From Heliomicrobium gestii (GTDB taxonomy: Bacteria; Bacillota; Desulfitobacteriia; Heliobacteriales; Heliobacteriaceae): DNA of 64,000 nucleotides. Position 1 is the first letter of the stretch. Every line of letters begins with the position of its first letter. Under the pieces are notes generated by a model that was not told the DNA's origin, did no database searches, and saw only the letters and a program-made list of their open reading frames with translations. A program made the position numbers and the translations under genes. This document shows positions 62,397 through 64,000 of the stretch, piece after piece. Location: the NCBI RefSeq assembly GCF_009877435.1, contig NZ_WXEX01000001.1, positions 369,446 to 433,445 of the forward strand, given 5' to 3'.

Positions 62397-63707
62397 ATGA
62401 AGAATTGTGGTGTTTTGGCGCTGGTCCATCAAGGCAAGTCGTGGTGCAAAGAAATTCATCGCAAATTAAAGCAATTAGGGTTGGAAACATATATTATTAC
62501 CACCCAATACGAAAATGATGCAGATGTCGTTGATATTAAAGATACTGTTGAATGGTTTGAAACGGTTGACGGCTCCACCCTAAGCAGAGAAAAAGTATTT
62601 GACGTGATCGCACAGTTGGAGAGTGACGGGAAAAAGGTTGTCGCATGTATCGCGCCCATTGAAGCCCAGCGGCTCATCAGCGCGGAGGTCAATATGTGGC
62701 TCGGAGCGAAAGACTGCTCCCCTGCATCCATCATGATCGCGCTCGATAAATACCTCTGCCGCAAAGCCCTGATCGATGCCGGTTGTTCTAAAGTAAGGAT
62801 CGAAGAACTGACTGAGTCTTCCTACGACATAGCCAAAAATCAGTCAGAATCGAAATTTATTAAACCGCGAAGAGCGGCCTATTCCTTCGGCACATTCAAA
62901 TTGGATTCCAGCAGATCGATATCAGACATCGAGATTCTAACAAGAGAGATGCAGGAGGATCCCTATGTTAAGTTGCTAACGAAGGACGGTGTCGAGTTCG
63001 TAATTGAGGACGAAATTGTAGGGGTCGAGTATTCTGCGGAAATGATTGCCTACAACGGTGAGGGGTATATCGTCGCCATCCACCAGAAAGAGATATCGCA
63101 GTCTGAATTAACGGTATTGGAAGATCGATTTTACAATCCCTCCGACTTAAATACGACTGAAATAACTGACTTGGCTATCTTCTTAAAAAGGTGCTTGCAG
63201 ACATTAAGCTTCCATTATGGCTGCTTCCATGTCGAATTTAAGAAAACCGCTAAGGGGTGGGAGATCATTGAAGTCAATCCCAGACCAGGCGGGGTTTTAA
63301 TCAACGATAGTATACGAATTAGAAGCGGGCGCGAATCTTTAATTGAGCTATGGTTATATGTGCTGCTGCTGCATGTTACGGAATTGAATACGATCAATCT
63401 GCTTGCCAAGGCTTCAGCGACTTTTGTAGAAAATAGGATTGTATCGAGGGAAAGTGAGATTGGCATGTTTCAAAAGACATACTTTGCTGAAAGAGGAAAG
63501 ACGGTAAGTTCCGTTAAAAAGAATCGACTTTCCGTTGAGCCTGATATCTATTTTTGTAACGTAAAGAAAGGGGATACGATACCAAACACACACAAAGAGC
63601 ACCTGGTCTGCTGTGCTCTGTGGAAGTACCCGGTGAATGATAGGGAGCGATTGGAGGAAATAAAGGCGCAATCAGACAATCTCTTTGAAATCTGTTATAA
63701 CGATTAG
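62397..63707 (+). CDS. ATP-grasp ligase
   Basis: A 436-residue ATP-grasp protein. The N-terminal domain reads MKNCGVLALVHQGKSWCKEI. KFIKPRRAAYSFGTFKLDSS is in the ATP-binding lid, and HVEFKKTAKGWEIIEVNPRPGG holds the metal-binding Glu/Asn motif. Such enzymes form amide or related bonds from carboxylates, as in dipeptide and amino acid ligases. I start at ATG 62397 behind AGGGGTGG. It is the last gene of the operon. Confidence 0.87.
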   Translation: MKNCGVLALVHQGKSWCKEIHRKLKQLGLETYIITTQYENDADVVDIKDTVEWFETVDGSTLSREKVFDVIAQLESDGKKVVACIAPIEAQRLISAEVNMWLGAKDCSPASIMIALDKYLCRKALIDAGCSKVRIEELTESSYDIAKNQSESKFIKPRRAAYSFGTFKLDSSRSISDIEILTREMQEDPYVKLLTKDGVEFVIEDEIVGVEYSAEMIAYNGEGYIVAIHQKEISQSELTVLEDRFYNPSDLNTTEITDLAIFLKRCLQTLSFHYGCFHVEFKKTAKGWEIIEVNPRPGGVLINDSIRIRSGRESLIELWLYVLLLHVTELNTINLLAKASATFVENRIVSRESEIGMFQKTYFAERGKTVSSVKKNRLSVEPDIYFCNVKKGDTIPNTHKEHLVCCALWKYPVNDRERLEEIKAQSDNLFEICYND

Positions 63708-63738
63708 TTTTTTGCAGTTTCCAGTTTCGACATATAGG

Positions 63739-63780
63739 AAAGCCCTTCCGTGCAACGATTTTGCGCGGAAGGGCTTTCTT
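63739..63780 (+). terminator. Terminator closing the hypEF cluster
   Basis: AAAGCCCTTCCG (63739-63750) pairs with CGGAAGGGCTTT (about 63766-63777), followed by CTT. It lies about 30 bases after the ATP-grasp stop. Confidence 0.8.
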
Positions 63781-64000
63781 AATACAATAAACGTATACGG
63801 TTGTCGGTTGTCGCCCTCGTTGTGTCTTTTTCACAAATGGTGATCGCCAAAGCGCTCGTCGATATGGTGGGTCCTATTCAACAGGTGGCAGAAGGAATTC
63901 TGTCGATCGCTCCGGTGAAGATGGAGAATCGGCCCATGCGAACAGTAAAGTGACCATGTCCATCCATGGGAGCCTTCTTCGCACTCAGGTAGACTTTTTT
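63781..64000 (+). other. Window end with a possible short gene remnant
   Basis: A 38-residue frame at 63837-63953 (MVIAKALVDMVGPIQQVAEG at the start, ending in RTVK) reads like a protein piece but has no ribosome site. No identifiable gene is seen up to the window edge. Confidence 0.25.

Overview
The window looks like chromosomal DNA of an anaerobic, spore-forming, high-GC clostridial Firmicute. The best fit is a heliobacterium or a close Peptococcaceae-like relative. The main evidence is the gene order hemC - cobA/hemD - nirJ1 - hemB - nirJ2 - nirD - nirL - hemL, together with spoIVA, an alpha/beta-type SASP, two T-box leaders, a dgt-dnaG-rpoD operon and an Hdr/Flx electron-bifurcation operon. 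No photosynthesis gene lies in the window, so the family assignment is an inference.

Layout. (1) 1-8.5 kb: tetrapyrrole operon making heme through siroheme (Ahb/Nir route), ending in a small diheme c-type cytochrome. (2) 8.5-15.5 kb: EamA transporter, DedA protein, an Ile-type T-box with ilvBN, type 2 IPP isomerase and a DUF1614-like membrane protein. (3) 15.5-24.5 kb: a diverged SpoIIP-like protein, a DUF512 radical-SAM protein, der, plsY, gpsA, a Phe-type T-box with a second antiterminator/terminator unit ahead of aroF, and spoIVA. (4) 24.5-33.8 kb: flavoprotein, dgt-dnaG-rpoD, a CAU tRNA, trmK, a Nif3-like gene, a phosphoesterase and membrane proteins. (5) 33.8-37.8 kb: a 59-residue SASP gene, then mobA, fdhD, moeA and mobB for molybdenum cofactor and formate dehydrogenase maturation. 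(6) 38.1-45.1 kb: hdrCBA-flxDCBA, a probable NAD(P)H-linked flavin-based bifurcating complex.

From about 45.1 kb the window is accessory. 45.2-50.9 kb is AT-rich and holds an OLD-family ATPase/TOPRIM nuclease with a non-canonical P-loop, a small unknown protein, and an XPB-like helicase with its helicase-associated partner. 51.1-55.1 kb returns to high GC and carries McrC, McrB and a DUF4928-like protein, with a 9-bp tandem repeat array between the last two. 55.6-63.7 kb is a lower-GC seven-gene operon: ureohydrolase, an isochorismatase-fold protein lacking its catalytic Cys, HypE, HypF, a B12-binding radical SAM enzyme, an intact isochorismatase-fold hydrolase and an ATP-grasp ligase. HypE and HypF make a protein-bound thiocyanate in hydrogenase maturation. 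Here they sit without HypC, HypD or hydrogenase genes, among enzymes typical of small-molecule biosynthesis. I regard this as the best candidate for an undescribed system.

A separate discovery is a pair of about 170-bp non-coding repeats (4332-4502 and 21451-21618) in opposite orientation. Their terminal inverted repeats differ between copies but stay self-complementary within each copy.
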